Assembly: GCF_003369915.1 (NCBI RefSeq)
Contig: NW_022881603.1
Span: 3,472,001-3,536,000, forward strand
Length of the DNA: 64,000 nt
Reading direction: 5' to 3'
DNA from: Drosophila miranda
Taxonomy: Eukaryota; Arthropoda; Insecta; Diptera; Drosophilidae
A program made the translations under genes and the position numbers. Below the pieces are notes generated by a model. It saw only the letters and a list, made by a program, of their open reading frames with translations. It had not been told where the DNA came from and ran no database searches. This document shows positions 19,974-32,385 of this stretch, piece by piece (position 1 is the stretch's first letter; the number at the start of each line of letters is the position of its first letter).

Positions 19974-22683
19974 AGAATCGGTCTGGCGTTTTAGTTCCTT
20001 GTGTTGCCATCTTAGATTCAGGATCGCAGCTGCATCTCGTCACATCCAGGTTCGCCCAGCAGCTTCAGCTTAGGAGAACTCAATCGTCTGCACTTGTGTC
20101 TGGGCTGGGCGATACCAGCGTTTCTACTGAGGGATCCACCATAAGCATTTGTATGCATTCTCGCACCTCTGCTTACACAACTACACTAACTGCTCTCATC
20201 GCCCCCACGATTACCGATTCTCAACCAAGTATGACAGTAAATGTATCCGATTGGCGTATTTCATCTAACATTCAGCTCGCTGATCCAGCATTTTTCAATC
20301 CTCAACGGGTTGATCTTCTCATTGGGGCGAGCGTTTTTTATGATCTCCTCTGCGTAGGGCAAATCAAACTCACCGATGGACTGCCTCTTCTGCAGAAGAC
20401 CCGGCTTGGGTGGATCGTATCTGGCGGTGGACAGAAGGTATCAAGCTCGGCGCTTTTGGCTACGCACAATTGTCCAGATTCGATAGCTGAGATGGAAGCA
20501 AGGTTGGATAAAACTCTTCGTATGTTTTGGGAAGTCGAGAATTGTGTGGAGGCTGGGTTGAATACCAAAGAAGAAGACGATTGTGAAGCACATTTCGTAA
20601 GCCACCTTTCACGGTTGCCATCCGGAGTATGCAGTTCGTCTGCCGCTAAATAACAATACTGATCGTTTAGGAGAATCTTATGCTCAGGCTTATCGACGGT
20701 TCATCAGTCTGGAGCGAAAACTGGAGCGTAATCCTACACTCAAGGAGCGGTTTTCCGCCTTTATGAGGGAGTACATTGATTTGCATCATATGCACCAGTC
20801 CTACCCTCTTGGCTCAGCTGCTCTGCGGCAGGAGTTTTACGTGGATGACCTTATTTCGGGCGGTAATTCGGTCGCACAGGTCATGGACAAGATGCACCAA
20901 ACATCAGCTTTACTGTCCCGTGGTAATTTTAGACTTAGGAAATGGTGCTCCAGTCACCAGGAAGTACTTGAGGGAACCCCTGAAGATGACATAGAGAAGT
21001 TCCTAAAGTTTAATGATGGAAGCGACATTGCCAAAACTCTCGGCTTAGCGTGGGACCCTGCTTCGGATCAGCTGCTTTTTGCCTTGTCCGCACTGGACAC
21101 AAACTCAAAGCCATCAAAGCGGTCGGTTTTATCTACGATTGCGCGGTTCTACGACCCTCTTGGATTGATAAATCCAGTCATTGTCAGGTGCAAAATCTTC
21201 CTTCAGCAGCTTTGGAGAGAAAATTTGGATTGGGATGAAAGCCTACCCTCAGCGTTGCATTCAACTTGGATGGACTTGAGAAATAGTTTGGCAAGCATTT
21301 CTCGGATCTCATTTCCTCGCTTGGTTCTTCGTTCTAGTGTGGCTACAGAAGTTCACGGATTCTGTGATGCCAGCTTGGAAGCATATGGCGCTTGCGTGTA
21401 TGTCGTGTCCAGGGAAGCCCAGTCTTTGAGCCACGTTTTGTGCTCAAAGTCGCGAGTGGCGCCGCTAAAGACTATATCGATTCCTAAGCTGGAATTAAGT
21501 GTAGCCCATTTGCTTGCGAAAATCATGCAGAATGTAAAGGACATGGGAATCTTTACAGGTCGGTTCTATTGCTGGTCGGATTCGTCAACAGCATTATCTT
21601 GGATTAGGGACGAGCCAGCTAAATTTCAAGTTTTCGTGGCAAATCGAGTGGCATCAATTCAGGAGTTGACGGCAGCCATGGAATGGCGCTATGTTCCCAC
21701 ATCTTTAAATCCTGCTGATATTCTCTCGAGAGGCTCGCTTCCCAACCATCTTATCCAGTCAGAGCTATCTAAGGAACGTTTTGATGGATCTCGAGCTTTT
21801 GAAGTCACTGGAGTAGATTACTGTGGACCTTTTTTCTACCGATCAGAAATCCGCACGAGGCCTCCGATCAAGGGGCCTCCTATACACATGGAGCTCGTAA
21901 AGGATTTGACCACCGCATCGTTTCTAGGCGCACTAAAGCGTTTTACTTCCACTCGAGGAAGGCCAAGTCAAATTTGGTCGGACAATGCGACAAACTTCGT
22001 TGGGGCCAAGAACGAGCTTCTGGAGCTAAAGAAGCTTTGTCTGAGCGAACCGCATATGAAGGAGGTCCACGAATCCTGCTTGGCTGACTCGATCGACTGG
22101 CGTTTCATCCCACCTCGCTCTCCGCTCAGTTGGACCATCTGTGCTTAGCTTCGACGAGCTGCGCACTCTGATCTGTCAGATCACTGCAATTGTTAACTCT
22201 CGCCCTTTGCTCTCGCTTTCAGAAAATCCTGATGATTTAGACGTTTTGACTCCTGCTCATCTGCTTTTAGGCGGCCCCCATGAGCAAATCCTCGAGCCTG
22301 ACCTAACGAAGCTGAACTACAATCGTCTGGATGGCTGGCAGCGGGTCACCCAACTATAGCAAATATTTTGGAGCCGTTGGCGCGAAGAGTATCTCACTCT
22401 TTTGCAAGAGCGCGCGAAGTGGCGTACCCCCGCGCAAAACATCTGCAAGAACGACCTCGTTCTGGTGAAGGACGAAAATCTTCCTCCAATGCGTTGGCCA
22501 CTGGCTAGAGTGGTCGATGTCGTTTTGGGCAAGGACGGAGTGTGTCGCGTCGCTGACCTGAAGACATCCTCAGGAAACATCAGGAGGGCCGTCACTCGGC
22601 TATGTTTGCTGCCCCTTAAGGAATCTGTTGAGAGACTAGCTCCCAACGGGGGGAGTATGTTCGGGCCAGCCGCTGAAGAATAA
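19961..22683 (+). pseudogene. BEL/Pao pol, copy 1, frameshifted and internally deleted
   Basis: Protease domain 19961-20653 (AILDSGSQLHLVTS, DUF1758-like) ends early by a frameshift near 20615. The next frame, 20622-22148, enters the RT, but most of the RT palm is missing: the text jumps from MREYIDLHHMHQSYP to LGSAALRQEFYVDDL. RNase H follows (FCDASLEAYGACVYV, WSDSSTALSWI). A second deletion lies between RNase H and the integrase core (LSKERFDGSRAFEVTGVDYCGP), a third within the core (PPIKGPPIHMEL) and a fourth near 22128 (SPLSWTICA). The last frame, 22141-22683, has an in-frame TAG at 22357. All these lesions recur in copy 2. Confidence 0.82.
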
Positions 22684-23052
22684 CCGTAACTTTAACATTA
22701 TTGTATGAGCAGAGAGAGCCGCCTATGTTGTAAAACGTTGACGTTCTGCAGAGCTGCTGCGCTCTCCCGCTAAAGGGGCTCTCTGCCGCCGCCACTTCGG
22801 CAACTACTTTGATCTGCTGCCGCCACTTCGGCAATCACTTTGATCTAACGCCGTCGTCTATAGTTTAGTTCTATGATAACCCCTCTGCGCATTGGTTGCA
22901 TATCGATCTCGCATAAAGTTTATCTGGCAATAGCAAGCAATCGGCTTCCGCTAAGCCACCAAGATTAAATACGAATTATAAATTTTAACCCAAAATCTCT
23001 TTTATTTTTGAAATACATACATAGGTGCCAAAAAAGCTTGGCATCTCAAACA
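22658..23052 (+). repeat. BEL/Pao LTR 2 (shared middle LTR)
   Basis: 395 bp, TGTTCGGG to CTCAAACA, preceded by a purine tract and followed by the same TTGGTGACC primer-site sequence as LTR 1. It serves as 3' LTR of copy 1 and 5' LTR of copy 2. Confidence 0.9.
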
Positions 23053-23393
23053 TTGGTGACCCCCCACGTGATATAAAACCATTGCTTTATCGCGTTCCGT
23101 TAAAACACTTATTATTTATACAATATTTTGTTGTTGGGTAGTTTAACTACCAACAAATACATTTGGGTGCACGTTGAAAAACAGTTTAAAGTGCAAATTC
23201 AGTGAGAGTGCGGCTGGAATATTTATAGACAAATTCCGGTACTTTAAGCGTCGAATCTCTCATTCTCTGCGCAGCTGCAGCCGCGGTTCTTGACTTTTCG
23301 TGTCTTGCATTCTCGCTCTCGCGTCTATGTATACATCGTCGCTTAAGCGGTATTTCATTTTCCGTTGTTGTGTCGAATTGCACAACGGTTAAC

Positions 23394-24821
23394 ATGGACA
23401 ACGATCCGAATACAGGCGCGGGCGGAAATATTGTGGTGGCTGATTCCAGACTGAGTCTGTATAAGCGTAAAAGTCAGTCATTATATGATCGATTGCACAG
23501 GCTTGGCGAATCCTTCGCGGGGAATAAAATCGATAAGCTGACCGCCGCGGAAGTCGAGGTGCGCCTTGATATGTTGGCAGAAATTCGAGAGGAATTTAAT
23601 AAGGCCCATAATGAGTTGGAGGCTCTCGATCAAAACGAGATTGGGAGTGAGCTGCGCGAAATCTTCGATACTCTTTTCATATCGTTGAAAGCTGAGTTGC
23701 TGGCTGCTGTTGAAGAAAGCCAGTCACACGCCGCTGCCCATTCTACGACTCTGCCAAGCCATTCCGGACATAGTACCATCATCATGGCTCACAAGCAGCG
23801 ACTTCCTGAGCTGAAGGTGCTTAAATTTTCTGGTGGATACGTCGCGTTCTCGGATTTTATGGCAATGTTCAAATCGGTGATTGAAGCGGATGAGGATCTC
23901 AGTGACATCGAGAAATTCCAGCACCTTCGCTCTTGCCTCGCTGATGCGGCTTTGGATTCGGTTCGATCGTTAGAGCTCTCCAGTGCCAATTATCGTGCGG
24001 CTCTGGATATACTTAATAAACGCTTTAATAACAAAAGACTTGTTTTCCAGGCACACATCAAGAAGATTCTTGGGCTAAAGAGGGTAGACTCGCCTTCTGC
24101 TAAAAGGCTTCGGGAGTTTTCGGATGCAGTCAATTTACACATGCGAGCGTTGCAGACATTGGGAACTGCTGAGGAGATTTCAGGATTAATGGTCATCAAC
24201 ATGCTGCTGCAGAAGTTGGATTCGAAGACGCAAACCAAATGGGAGGAGCACACATCGTCGGATGCTATACCTACCGCAGAGGAATTCTTCGAATTCTTGC
24301 AGCAACGCTGCCAGAAAATGGAGCGGTTGGAATATGCTACAGCGACACACACTAGTAGCGATCAGGTGGGAAAAAACCATTCCTATACGCAGGTTAAGAA
24401 AACGTTTGTAGCTTCCAACTCTTCCGCCGACCCGTCTGTATGCGTCTTTTGCCACTCAGCGGGCCATGGAATATACTCGTGCAAGATATTCGGAAATCTC
24501 TCACAGTTGCTGCGCCACAAAGAAGTGAAGAAGCTTTCCCTATGCTTCAATTGCCTAAAGCCGGGGCACCGGACCCGCGCATGCAATAGTGGAAAATGTC
24601 GAGTATGCGGCGGTAGGCATCATAGTTTGTTGCACTTCGATAGTATACAGCCCACAACACAAGGCTGCCCAGGTATTACTCCTCCCGATCTGGCCGTTCA
24701 ACCGGACACTCTTTCCGTTGCTCAAAATTCTGCTAGCAGCTCGTCTCTACCTTCGTCTACCTCTCTTGCTGCCCAAGGTCTTCACTCTGATGTCGTGCTT
24801 CTGGCTACGTGGTTCTCGTAA
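23394..24821 (+). CDS. BEL/Pao gag, copy 2
   Basis: 475 aa from ATG 23394, differing from copy 1 at about ten visible residues (for example VEE for VEV, FSD for FSY and LRH for LRD). Same zinc knuckles and the same -1 break into the protease. Confidence 0.85.
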   Translation: MDNDPNTGAGGNIVVADSRLSLYKRKSQSLYDRLHRLGESFAGNKIDKLTAAEVEVRLDMLAEIREEFNKAHNELEALDQNEIGSELREIFDTLFISLKAELLAAVEESQSHAAAHSTTLPSHSGHSTIIMAHKQRLPELKVLKFSGGYVAFSDFMAMFKSVIEADEDLSDIEKFQHLRSCLADAALDSVRSLELSSANYRAALDILNKRFNNKRLVFQAHIKKILGLKRVDSPSAKRLREFSDAVNLHMRALQTLGTAEEISGLMVINMLLQKLDSKTQTKWEEHTSSDAIPTAEEFFEFLQQRCQKMERLEYATATHTSSDQVGKNHSYTQVKKTFVASNSSADPSVCVFCHSAGHGIYSCKIFGNLSQLLRHKEVKKLSLCFNCLKPGHRTRACNSGKCRVCGGRHHSLLHFDSIQPTTQGCPGITPPDLAVQPDTLSVAQNSASSSSLPSSTSLAAQGLHSDVVLLATWFS

Positions 24822-25501
24822 AGAATCGGTCTGGCGTTTTAGTTCCTTGTCGTGCCATCTTAGATTCAGGATCGCAGCTGCATCTCGTCACATCCAGGTT
24901 CGCCCAGCAGCTTCAGCTTAGGAGAACTCAATCGTCTGCACTTGTGTCTGGGCTGGGCGATACCAGCGTTTCTACTGAGGGATCCACCATAAGCATTTGT
25001 ATGCATTCTCGCACCTCTGCTTACAAAACTACACTTACTGCTCTCATCGCCCCCACGATTACCGATTCTCAACCAAGTATGACAGTAAATGTATCCGATT
25101 GGCGTATTTCATCTAACATTCAGCTCGCTGATCCAGCATTTTTCAATCCTCAACGGGTTGATCTTCTCATTGGGGCGAGCGTTTTTTATGATCTCCTCTT
25201 CGTAGGGCAAATCAAACTCACCGATGGACTGCCTCTTCTTGACAAGACCCGGCTTGGGTGGATCGTATCTGGCGGTGGACAGAAGGTATCAAGCTCGGCG
25301 CTTTTGGCTACGCACAATTGTCCAGATTCGATAGCTAAGATGGAAGCAAGGTTGGATAAAACTCTTCGTATGTTTTGGGAAGTCGAGAATTGTGAGGAGG
25401 CTGGGTTGAATACCAAAGAAGAAGACGATTTCGAAGCACATTTCGTAAGCCACCTTTCACGGTTGCCATCCGGAGTATGCAGTTCGTCTGCCGCTAAATA
25501 A
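24809..25501 (+). pseudogene. BEL/Pao protease region, copy 2
   Basis: Same frame and same early stop as copy 1 (AILDSGSQLHLVTS present). The stop TAA at 25499 is common to copy 1. The Mag-type element is inserted immediately after 25502. Confidence 0.8.
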
Positions 25502-25701
25502 CTGTTAGGTATTATATTAATATCTATATACGGTCACACCATCCAAGGGATATAGAATAAAAGAGAATCTTGAAGACAACGCGTGCTTAAGTCTGAGTGT
25601 CAATACACTACATAATTGGCGACGAGCATAAAATAAAACGTATTAATATACATACACATGTTAAAAGTGCATATAATATATGAATAGCAACATGACGAAA
25701 A

Positions 25702-27126
25702 ATGAAGCAACAACCAACCAACCATCAAATGGCAACAATTGCTGAGTTTTCGCCACACCAAGAAACGTTCTGCATTTGGAAGGAAAAATTCGACATACAT
25801 TTGTGCGAATTGAATGTGAAAGAGGAAAACACAAAAAAGGCAGTTTTGTTGAAGTCGATCGGTACAGCGGCTTACACTGTACTACATAGTTTGTGCAATC
25901 CGGTATCACCCGTATCAAAAGCATACAAAGAATTATGTGAAATTTTAAAAACACACTACACACCACCTACACTCATATTCAGAGAAAGAAAAAAATTTCA
26001 CATGTCCACAAAAAGTGAAGATGAGACTGTAGCGGAGTGGTATGCTCGAGTTAAACAATTGGCATTGGAATGCAAATTTGGCTCAAATCTGGAAGCGTTT
26101 GTATTAAACCAATTTGTGATGAGCCTTCCCAACCCTATATATGAAAGAATATGTGAAGAAGACGAAAATCTAACTCTGGCTGATGCACTCAAGAAGGCGA
26201 TGATCATGGAGACGAAGATCAGCACAAGGAAGACAGAACACAACGTCAACTACATGCATCAAAAGAACGGGACTAGTCAATGGCAGAGGCAAAGAGGCGA
26301 GAACAGAGATCAAGCAAAGAGCAACGGCAGAAGTCATTTCAAGGGCAACCGAAACGTGAGTTACAGAGGCGGCAGAAGCGACGGTGACGGCGACGGCGAA
26401 AACGACTGCGACGCTGGCAGAGAAAAGAAGCAGCAGCCATGCACACACTGTGGCTGGCGAAATCATAACTCAAACAATTGCAAGTATAAGGCATGCAAAT
26501 GTCACAGCTGTGGAAAAATAGGTCACTTGGCGAGCATTTGTAAAAATAAATCAAAAAAATCCGTAAATTATGTATCTCAAACAAAACATGACACCTATTC
26601 TGATAATAATTTTGATAATGATAATTATAACTTTTCTATCTATAGCGTTGATACAACCTCAACTAGTGGAGTATATTATTTACCTGTAAAAATTGATGGA
26701 AACATAACGAAAATTGCTTGCGACACTGGTGCACCGTGCACATTGGTTCCAAAAACATTTTACGAAAGCTTAAATACCAGCAGACCACTTAGAAAATGTC
26801 TAGTTCCATATGTAGATTACAATAGAGATTCAATCAAAGTTATTGGTGAGTACGATGCAACGATCGAATATCGAGGTCTAAAAAAACAAATTGTTGTTGT
26901 TGTAACCAATGCAGTGAGTCCACCTTTGCTAGGTAGAACATTTTTGAGAGCTTTTAATTTTGAGTTAATGCAGGTGAACAATGTGTACGTAAATGAACCA
27001 AATTCTGTAATTACAGAACAGATTAATTCGGAGTTTGCTGAAGTTTTTGAGCCTCGTTTAGGTTCATATACTACGAATATCGTTACTATTAAAAGAAGAT
27101 GCAAAACCAATATTTTTCAAGCCTAG
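25702..27126 (+). pseudogene. Mag-type gag-protease, ends by frameshift
   Basis: 474 aa with a retrotransposon gag core (ETFCIWKEKFDIHL, TVAEWYARVKQLALECKFG), an R/G-rich stretch, two knuckles (CTHCGWRNHNSNNC, CKCHSCGKIGHLASIC) and a protease (IACDTGAPCTLVP). The frame stops at TAG 27124; RT sequence continues in another frame from about 27095 (DAKPIFFKPR), so a frameshift lies near 27090. Confidence 0.8.
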
Positions 27127-27203
27127 GTCAGTACCATTAGCATGGAAAGAAAAGATTGAAGTGCAGTTACGAAAATTCATAGATGATGGAATTTTAGAGC
27201 AAG

Positions 27204-29693
27204 TTGTTAGTTCTGAATGGGCAACACCTTTGGTACCTTTGTGGTGACTATAAGGTTACATTAAACCGGTCTTTAGTCGACGTAAAGTATCCACTACCTC
27301 GAATAGACGACATTTTTGCAGCGCTTGAAGGGGGTACACTGTATTCAAAACTAGACCTGTCAAATGCTTACAATCAGCTAAATTTAGATGAGCAATCTCA
27401 AAATTTGTGTACTTGGAGCACACATATTGGACTATTGAAAGTTAAACGCTTACCATTTGGTATAAAAACTGCAGCAGCTATTTTTCAAAAAACAATGGAA
27501 GGGTTGTTTCAGGGTATGCGAGGAGTTGTGGTTTATCAAGATGACATAACAGTTACAGGACGAGATCTTCAAGAACATATTTCAAACCTAAAAGCTGTAC
27601 TTAGAAAACTGAAATCAGTTGGACTTAAATTAAATGACAAGAAATGTGAGTTCTTTAAATCCAAAATTTGTTACCTAGGATTTTCAATTGACAGGATAGG
27701 ACTGAGCAAAAACAATGATAGAGTTGCGAGTGTATTGTTTGCACCGGCTCCGGAAAACCTATCACAGCTTAGAGCTTTCATAGGCATGGTAAATTATTAT
27801 TCAAAGTTTATCAATAATTTCGCTCAGATAATGAGTCCTTTATATGCATTATTAAAGAAAAATACAAAATTTAATTGGACACGCGAATGTCAGAGTGCAT
27901 ATGAAGAGGTAAAGAAAGAAGTAACTTCTGAACAAGTTTTAGTTCACTACAACCCAGATCAACCGTTAGTATTAACGACTGATGCTAGCAGTCATGCAGT
28001 TTCAGGTGTTTTATCACATAAATGCAATGAAGATATCAAACCAATAGCATTTGTATCAAGAGCATTATCCAAAAGCGAGCATAATTACAGTACAATCGAG
28101 AAAGAGGCCCTGGCTATAGTGTTCTGTGTGAGTAAATTAAGACAGTATCTTTTAGGAAACAAGTTCATCCTTCGAACAGATCACAAACCATTACTAAGCA
28201 TATTTGGAGACCTGAAAGGACTTCCATTGATGGCCTCTGCACGAATGCAAAGATGGGCACTGACTTTGTCAGGTTTTCAATATACAGTTGAACACATAAA
28301 GGGGACCTTAAATATAGCAGATGGACTCTCAAGAATGCCTCAATGGGAAACGGCTGTACCAAACGAAGACTATAATTACATACATTTTATACAGTCCGAA
28401 AAGGTGTTCAAAATTAGCTTCAAAGAAATAGCTCGTGAAACACGACGTGACCCAATATTATCAAAAGTTTGTGAGGCAATTAACACTGGTTCGAAGACAA
28501 GATTAAAAGGCAGCGAGTTTTCTGCCTACATCTCTAAAACAAATGAACTTTCAGTGGAATATGATTGTATCTTATGGGGACACAGAGTAGTAATTCCAAC
28601 CAAACTGAGACAAGCTATTTTAGCAGAATTTCATGCATCGCATTTGGGAATAGTAAAAACCAAAATGTTAGCACGTTCTTATGTGTGGTGGCCTTGCATG
28701 GATTCTGAAATTGAGAAATTAATTCGAGATTGTATTCCTTGTCAGGAACTACAATCAAGTCCAGAAAAGAGTCTGTTAATACCGTGGAAATCCACAGGAA
28801 AGGCTTGGAGTCGAGTACACATAGACTTTGCAGGACCAATTAGAGGTTTTCATTTATTGGTTATTATAGATTCTTATACAAAATGGGCAGAAGTATTCAA
28901 AACGAAGGAAATAACTTCATTGTTTACTATCAACAAGCTTAGAGAAGTATTTTGTCGATATGGTTTACCAGACGTGTTAGTTAGTGACAATGGACGACAG
29001 TTTACTTCTGATGATTTTAAAACGTTTATGAAAAACAATGGTGTTAATCACATTTTTACTGCTCCAGGACATCCAGCGACTAATGGTCAAGCAGAAAATT
29101 TTGTAAAGACTGTTAAGAAATCACTATATGCAAACATAAAGGCTAATGAAAGACAAGATTTTAATACAATTTTAAATAGATTTTTGATCGATTACCGAAA
29201 TACGATTCATTGTACTACGGGCGAATCTCCTGCTAAATTATTTTTTGGTCGTACACTAAAAACAAGATTTTCGTTGTTAAAACCACCTACGGTCGAAAGC
29301 ATAATAAATAAAAAACAGACTGAGTGTGTTGTAAATCACAAAGGTAGACGAAGCACAGAATTTTTAAAGGGTCAAAAAGTTATGGTTAGGGACTACAAAA
29401 ATCCTAACAAAGCAAGCTGGACTCAGGCAACTGTAAAACAACAACTGGGCCCGCGTTCGTATTGTTGTATTTTGGCGAACAATAACAGAGAAATAAAACG
29501 TCACCTGGATCAAATTAGAAACCAAAGCACTAACAATCATACATCGCCTAATGCGAAAACACCTGATGTCGAAAGCAATTGTTCAGTAGATGACAATTCC
29601 AAAACCAACAATGAACAAATAGTTTCTCAACCAACACCCACCAGGAGAGAGTTGAGACCACGTGAGGCAGGGAAGGTAGTAAAGCGTATTTAA
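27204..29693 (+). pseudogene. Mag-type RT-RNase H-integrase, short deletion at the RT start
   Basis: About 820 aa. RT core is present (PLPRIDDIFAALEGG, SKLDLSNAYNQL, VVVYQDDITVTG), then RNase H (LTTDASSHAVSGVL, RTDHKPLLS), zinc-binding domain (HASHLGIVKTK, CIPCQ), integrase core with D, D, E (HIDFAGP, VSDNGRQF, NGQAENFVK) and a basic tail. The RT text jumps from ATPLVP to LCGDYKVTLN near 27236, losing about ten residues and the frame. With the upstream break, this copy cannot make a whole polyprotein. Confidence 0.82.
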
Positions 29694-30009
29694 CAATAAA
29701 ATAATATAAAGAAAGGAATTATGAAATCAAATTATGTACAAAATAAACACTGAAACAAATACTAAACAGATTAAGAAGAAAGAAAAATACGAAATCACAT
29801 AAATTTTATATACGCTAATTAGATTAAGTACACAAATCAAATTGTTATAAGAAAATAGATTTGTAAATGACATGTATATTAAACATCTAAGGAGAGGCGT
29901 GTTAGGTATTATATTAATATCTATATACGGTCACACCATCCAAGGGATATAGAATAAAAGAGAATCTTGAAGACAACGCGTGCTTAAGTCTGAGTGTCAA
30001 TACACTACA

Positions 30010-31978
30010 ATAACAATACTGATCGTTTAGGAGAATCTTATGCTCAGGCTTATCGACGGTTCATCAGTCTGGAGCGAAAACTGGAGCGTAATCCTACACT
30101 CAAGGAGCGGTATTCCGCCTTTATGAGGGAGTACATTGATTTGCATCATATGCACCAGTCCTACCCTCTTGGCTCAGCTGCTCTGCGGCAGGAGTTTTAC
30201 GTGGATGACCTTATTTCGGGCGGTAATTCGGTCGCACAGGTCATGGACAAGATGCACCAAACATCAGCTTTACTGTCCCGTGGTAATTTTAGACTTAGGA
30301 AATGGTGCTCCAGTCACCAGGAAGTACTTGAGGGAACCCCTGAAGATGACATAGAGAAGTTCCTAAAGTTTAATGATGGAAGCGACATTGCCAAAACTCT
30401 CGGCTTAGCGTGGGACCCTGCTTCGGATCAGCTGCTTTTTGCCTTGTCCGCACTGGACACAAACTCAAAGCCATCAAAGCGGTCGGTTTTATCTACGATT
30501 GCGCGGTTCTACGACCCTCTTGGATTGATAAATCCAGTCATTGTCAGGTGCAAAATCTTCCTTCAGCAGCTTTGGAGAGAAAATTTGGATTGGGATGAAA
30601 GCCTACCCTCAGCGTTGCATTCAACTTGGATGGACTTGAGAAATAGTTTGGCAAGCATTTCTCGGATCTCATTTCCTCGCTTGGTTCTTCGTTCTAGTGT
30701 GGCTACAGAAGTTCACGGATTCTGTGATGCCAGCTTGGAAGCATATGGCGCTTGCGTGTATGTCGTGTCCAGGGAAGCCCAGTCTTTGAGCCACGTTTTG
30801 TGCTCAAAGTCGCGAGTGGCGCCGCTAAAGACTATATCGATTCCTAAGCTGGAATTAAGTGTAGCCCATTTGCTTGCGAAAATCATGCAGAATGTAAAGG
30901 ACATGGGAATCTTTACAGGTCGGTTCTATTGCTGGTCGGATTCGTCAACAGCATTATCTTGGATTAGGGACGAGCCAGCTAAATTTCAAGTTTTCGTGGC
31001 AAATCGAGTGGCATCAATTCAGGAGTTGACGGCAGCCATGGAATGGCGCTATGTTCCCACATCTTTAAATCCTGCTGATATTCTCTCGAGAGGCTCGCTT
31101 CCCAACCATCTTATCCAGTCAGAGCTATCTAAGGAACGTTTTGATGGATCTCGAGCTTTTGAAGTCACTGGAGTAGATTACTGTGGACCTTTTTTCTACC
31201 GATCAGAAATCCGCACGAGGCCTCCGATCAAGTGGCCTCCTATACACATGGAGCTCGTAAAGGATTTGACCACCGCATCGTTTCTAGGCGCACTAAAGCG
31301 TTTTACTTCCACTCGAGGAAGGCCAAGTCAAATTTGGTCGGACAATGCGACAAACTTCGTTGGGGCCAAGAACGAGCTTCTGGAGCTAAAGAAGCTTTGT
31401 CTGAGCGAACCGCATATGAAGGAGGTCCACGAATCCTGCTTGGCTGACTCGATCGACTGGCGTTTCATCCCACCTCGCTCTCCGCTCAGTTGGACCATCT
31501 GTGCTTAGCTTCGACGAGCTGCGCACTCTGATCTGTCAGATCACTGCAATTGTTAACTCTCGCCCTTTGCTCTCGCTTTCAGAAAATCCTGATGATTTAG
31601 ACGTTTTGACTCCTGCTCATCTGCTTTTAGGCGGCCCCCATGAGCAAATCCTCGAGCCTGACCTAACGAAGCTGAACTACAATCGTCTGGATGGCTGGCA
31701 GCGGGTCACCCAACTATAGCAAATATTTTGGAGCCGTTGGCGCGAAGAGTATCTCACTCTTTTGCAAGAGCGCGAGAAGTGGCGTACCACCGCGCAAAAC
31801 ATCTGCAAGAACGACCTCGTTCTGGTGAAGGACGAAAATCTTCCTCCAATGCGTTGGCCACTGGCTAGAGTGGTCGATGTTGTTTTGGGCAAGGACGGAG
31901 TGTGTCGCGTCGCTGACCTGAAGACATCCTCAGGAAACATCAGGAGGGCCGTCACTCGGCTATGTTTGCTGTTGTAAT
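30010..31978 (+). pseudogene. BEL/Pao pol 3' part, copy 2
   Basis: Continues from the target duplication of the Mag element and repeats copy 1 almost base for base: same RT deletion, YVDDL, RNase H, same integrase deletions (stop at 31506) and same in-frame TAG near 31717. Near the end it differs: TGTTGTAATC at 31968 replaces the longer end of copy 1. Confidence 0.82.
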
Positions 31979-32006
31979 CTGTTGAGAGACTAGCTCCCAA
32001 CGGGGG

Positions 32007-32380
32007 AAGAATAACCGTAACTTTAACATTATTGTATGAGCAGAGAGAGCCGCCTATGTTGTAAAACGTTGACGTTCTGCAGAGCTGCTGCGCTCTCCCG
32101 CTAAAGGGGCTCTCTGCCGCCGCCACTTCGGCAACTACTTTGATCTGCTGCCGCCACTTCGGCAATCACTTTGATCTAACGCCGTCGTCTATAGTTTAGT
32201 TCTATGATAACCCCTCTGCGCATTGGTTGCATATCGATCTCGCATAAAGTTTATCTGGCAATGCCAAGCAATCGGCTTCCGCTAAGCCACCAAGATTAAA
32301 TACGAATTATAAATTTTAACCAAAAATCTCTTTTCATTTTTGAAACACATAGGTGCCAAAAAAGCTTGGCATCTCAAACA
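32007..32380 (+). repeat. BEL/Pao LTR 3, missing its first 20 or so bases
   Basis: Matches LTR 2 from GAAGAATAACCG onward and ends ATCTCAAACA. A deletion removed the LTR start together with part of the purine tract. It is followed by the AATGG target duplicate. Confidence 0.88.
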
Positions 32381-32385
32381 AATGG

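Larger units (their letters stand above)
25503..30009 (+). mobile_element. Nested Gypsy element of the Mag type
   Basis: LTRs of only 110 bp at 25503-25612 and 29900-30009 are identical by eye and run TGTTAGG to CTACA. ATAAC is duplicated at 25498-25502 and 30010-30014; the empty site is present once in BEL copy 1 near 20651. The primer site reads TTGGCGACGAGC after the 5' LTR. Short LTRs, a YQDDI RT box and an NGQAENF integrase motif suggest the Mag lineage. Identical LTRs argue for recent insertion, yet gag-pol is broken. Confidence 0.88.
17820..32380 (+). mobile_element. Tandem BEL/Pao retrotransposon block (three LTRs, two internal regions)
   Basis: The order is LTR (17820-18208), internal 1, LTR (22658-23052), internal 2 interrupted by a Gypsy element, LTR (32007-32380). 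AATGG flanks the whole block (17815-17819 and 32381-32385) as a 5-bp target duplication, so it behaves as one insertion. The primer site region after each 5' LTR reads TTGGTGACCCCCCACGTG. A purine tract (CGGGGGGAGTA) precedes the middle LTR. Both internal regions carry the same disablements, so neither is autonomous. Confidence 0.88.
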
